DNA from: an uncultured Lachnospiraceae bacterium | Lineage (GTDB): Bacteria; Bacillota; Clostridia; Lachnospirales; Lachnospiraceae | Assembly: GCA_947175845.1 (NCBI GenBank) | Contig: CAMWOK010000161.1 | Coordinates: 1-6,873, forward strand | DNA length: 6,873 nt | Direction of reading: 5' to 3' | Shown: positions 6,493 to 6,873 of the stretch, in pieces | Numbering within the stretch: the first letter of the stretch is position 1 | How the letters are laid out: the number at the start of each line of letters is the position of its first letter | The notes under the pieces: generated by a model | Told to the model about the DNA's origin: nothing | The model's database searches: none | What the model saw: only the letters and a program-made list of their open reading frames with translations | Translations under genes and position numbers: made by a program

Positions 6493-6873
6493 AAATCTTT
6501 GATTTGTTGCGCATGAGTATCTCCAATCTGTGGAAGCGCAAGCTTCGTACGGTTCTGACCGTGTTGGGGGTGGTTATCGGCGTCACATCAATTGTGGTGA
6601 TGATTGCGCTTGGAAACGGACTCAAGGAATCCATGCTGGACAATTATGGCAACTACTCATCCATGACGCAGATACGAATCAGTAGCTCCGGCGGATTTTA
6701 TTTCTCGTCGAGCGGCAGCAGCGGGCAGGATGAGGAGAAGCGGCTCGATGACGCGTTTGTAGAACAGCTTAGGGGGATGGAGCATGTCGAGTCCGTCTTT
6801 CCCAAATTAAACCTATATGTGCTGGCAAAGGCTGGAAAGTATGCGGCAGATCTGGATATCTACGGCATCACGC
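6489..6873 (+). CDS. MacB/FtsX-type ABC transporter permease (3' partial)
   Basis: The ATG at 6489 overlaps the previous stop in an ATGA arrangement, which suggests translational coupling. GGAGATG lies about ten bases upstream. 128 codons are visible before the window ends. The N-terminus MKIFDLLRMSISNLWKRKLR, followed by a transmembrane helix at about residues 21-42 (TVLTVLGVVIGVTSIVVMIA) and then LGNGL, is characteristic of MacB-type permeases. The extracellular MacB_PCD-like domain begins after it, with a Ser/Gly-rich stretch (64-79) and then FVEQLRGMEHVESVFPKL, matching the usual early part of this domain. The family normally has four transmembrane helices, with the large extracellular domain between the first and second; the remaining three helices lie beyond the window. 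It should pair with the ATPase at 3970-4749. Confidence 0.92.
   Translation, partial: MKIFDLLRMSISNLWKRKLRTVLTVLGVVIGVTSIVVMIALGNGLKESMLDNYGNYSSMTQIRISSSGGFYFSSSGSSGQDEEKRLDDAFVEQLRGMEHVESVFPKLNLYVLAKAGKYAADLDIYGIT

Overview
The window looks like chromosomal DNA from a Gram-positive anaerobe of the Clostridia, most likely a Lachnospiraceae-type gut bacterium. This is inferred from strong GGAGG-type ribosome binding sites, tight co-directional operons, BspA-type (LRR_5) leucine-rich repeat surface proteins with acidic or Thr-rich linkers, and a MacB-like ABC cassette whose middle gene encodes a membrane-anchored beta-sandwich protein rather than a MacA adaptor. No rRNA, tRNA, mobile element or CRISPR is visible. 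Genus-level assignment is not possible from the sequence alone. All six genes lie on the + strand.

Region 1 (1-3688) is a run of three closely spaced genes for exported proteins. The first is a large BspA-type LRR protein whose start lies upstream of the window. The second is a LRR protein with an N-terminal membrane anchor or signal, an acidic Glu/Thr/Ser stalk and ten consecutive 23-residue repeats. The third is a secreted protein with a bacterial SH3-like domain followed by a region I do not recognise. Gaps of 29 and 18 bases and good ribosome binding sites suggest one transcript, which ends at a clear rho-independent terminator (3778-3817).

Region 2 (3689-3969) is intergenic. It holds that terminator, then only nine bases later a well-formed extended -10 promoter (TTGCAA, 17 bases, TGCTATGAT), and a predicted leader of about 108 bases.

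Region 3 (3970-6873) is an ABC-transporter operon: a MacB/LolD-type ATPase, a 572-residue single-pass protein with a signal peptide, a helical region and three probable extracellular beta-sandwich regions, and the beginning of a MacB/FtsX-type permease that overlaps the preceding gene by four bases (ATGA) and runs off the window end.

Taken together, the ATPase and permease should form a mechanotransmission-type ABC complex. The anchored beta-sandwich protein is probably its dedicated extracellular partner, in the position MacA occupies in Gram-negative systems but without visible relationship to it. Whether the upstream LRR/SH3 proteins are functionally linked to this transporter is only a neighbourhood inference, because the two operons are separated by a terminator and a promoter.
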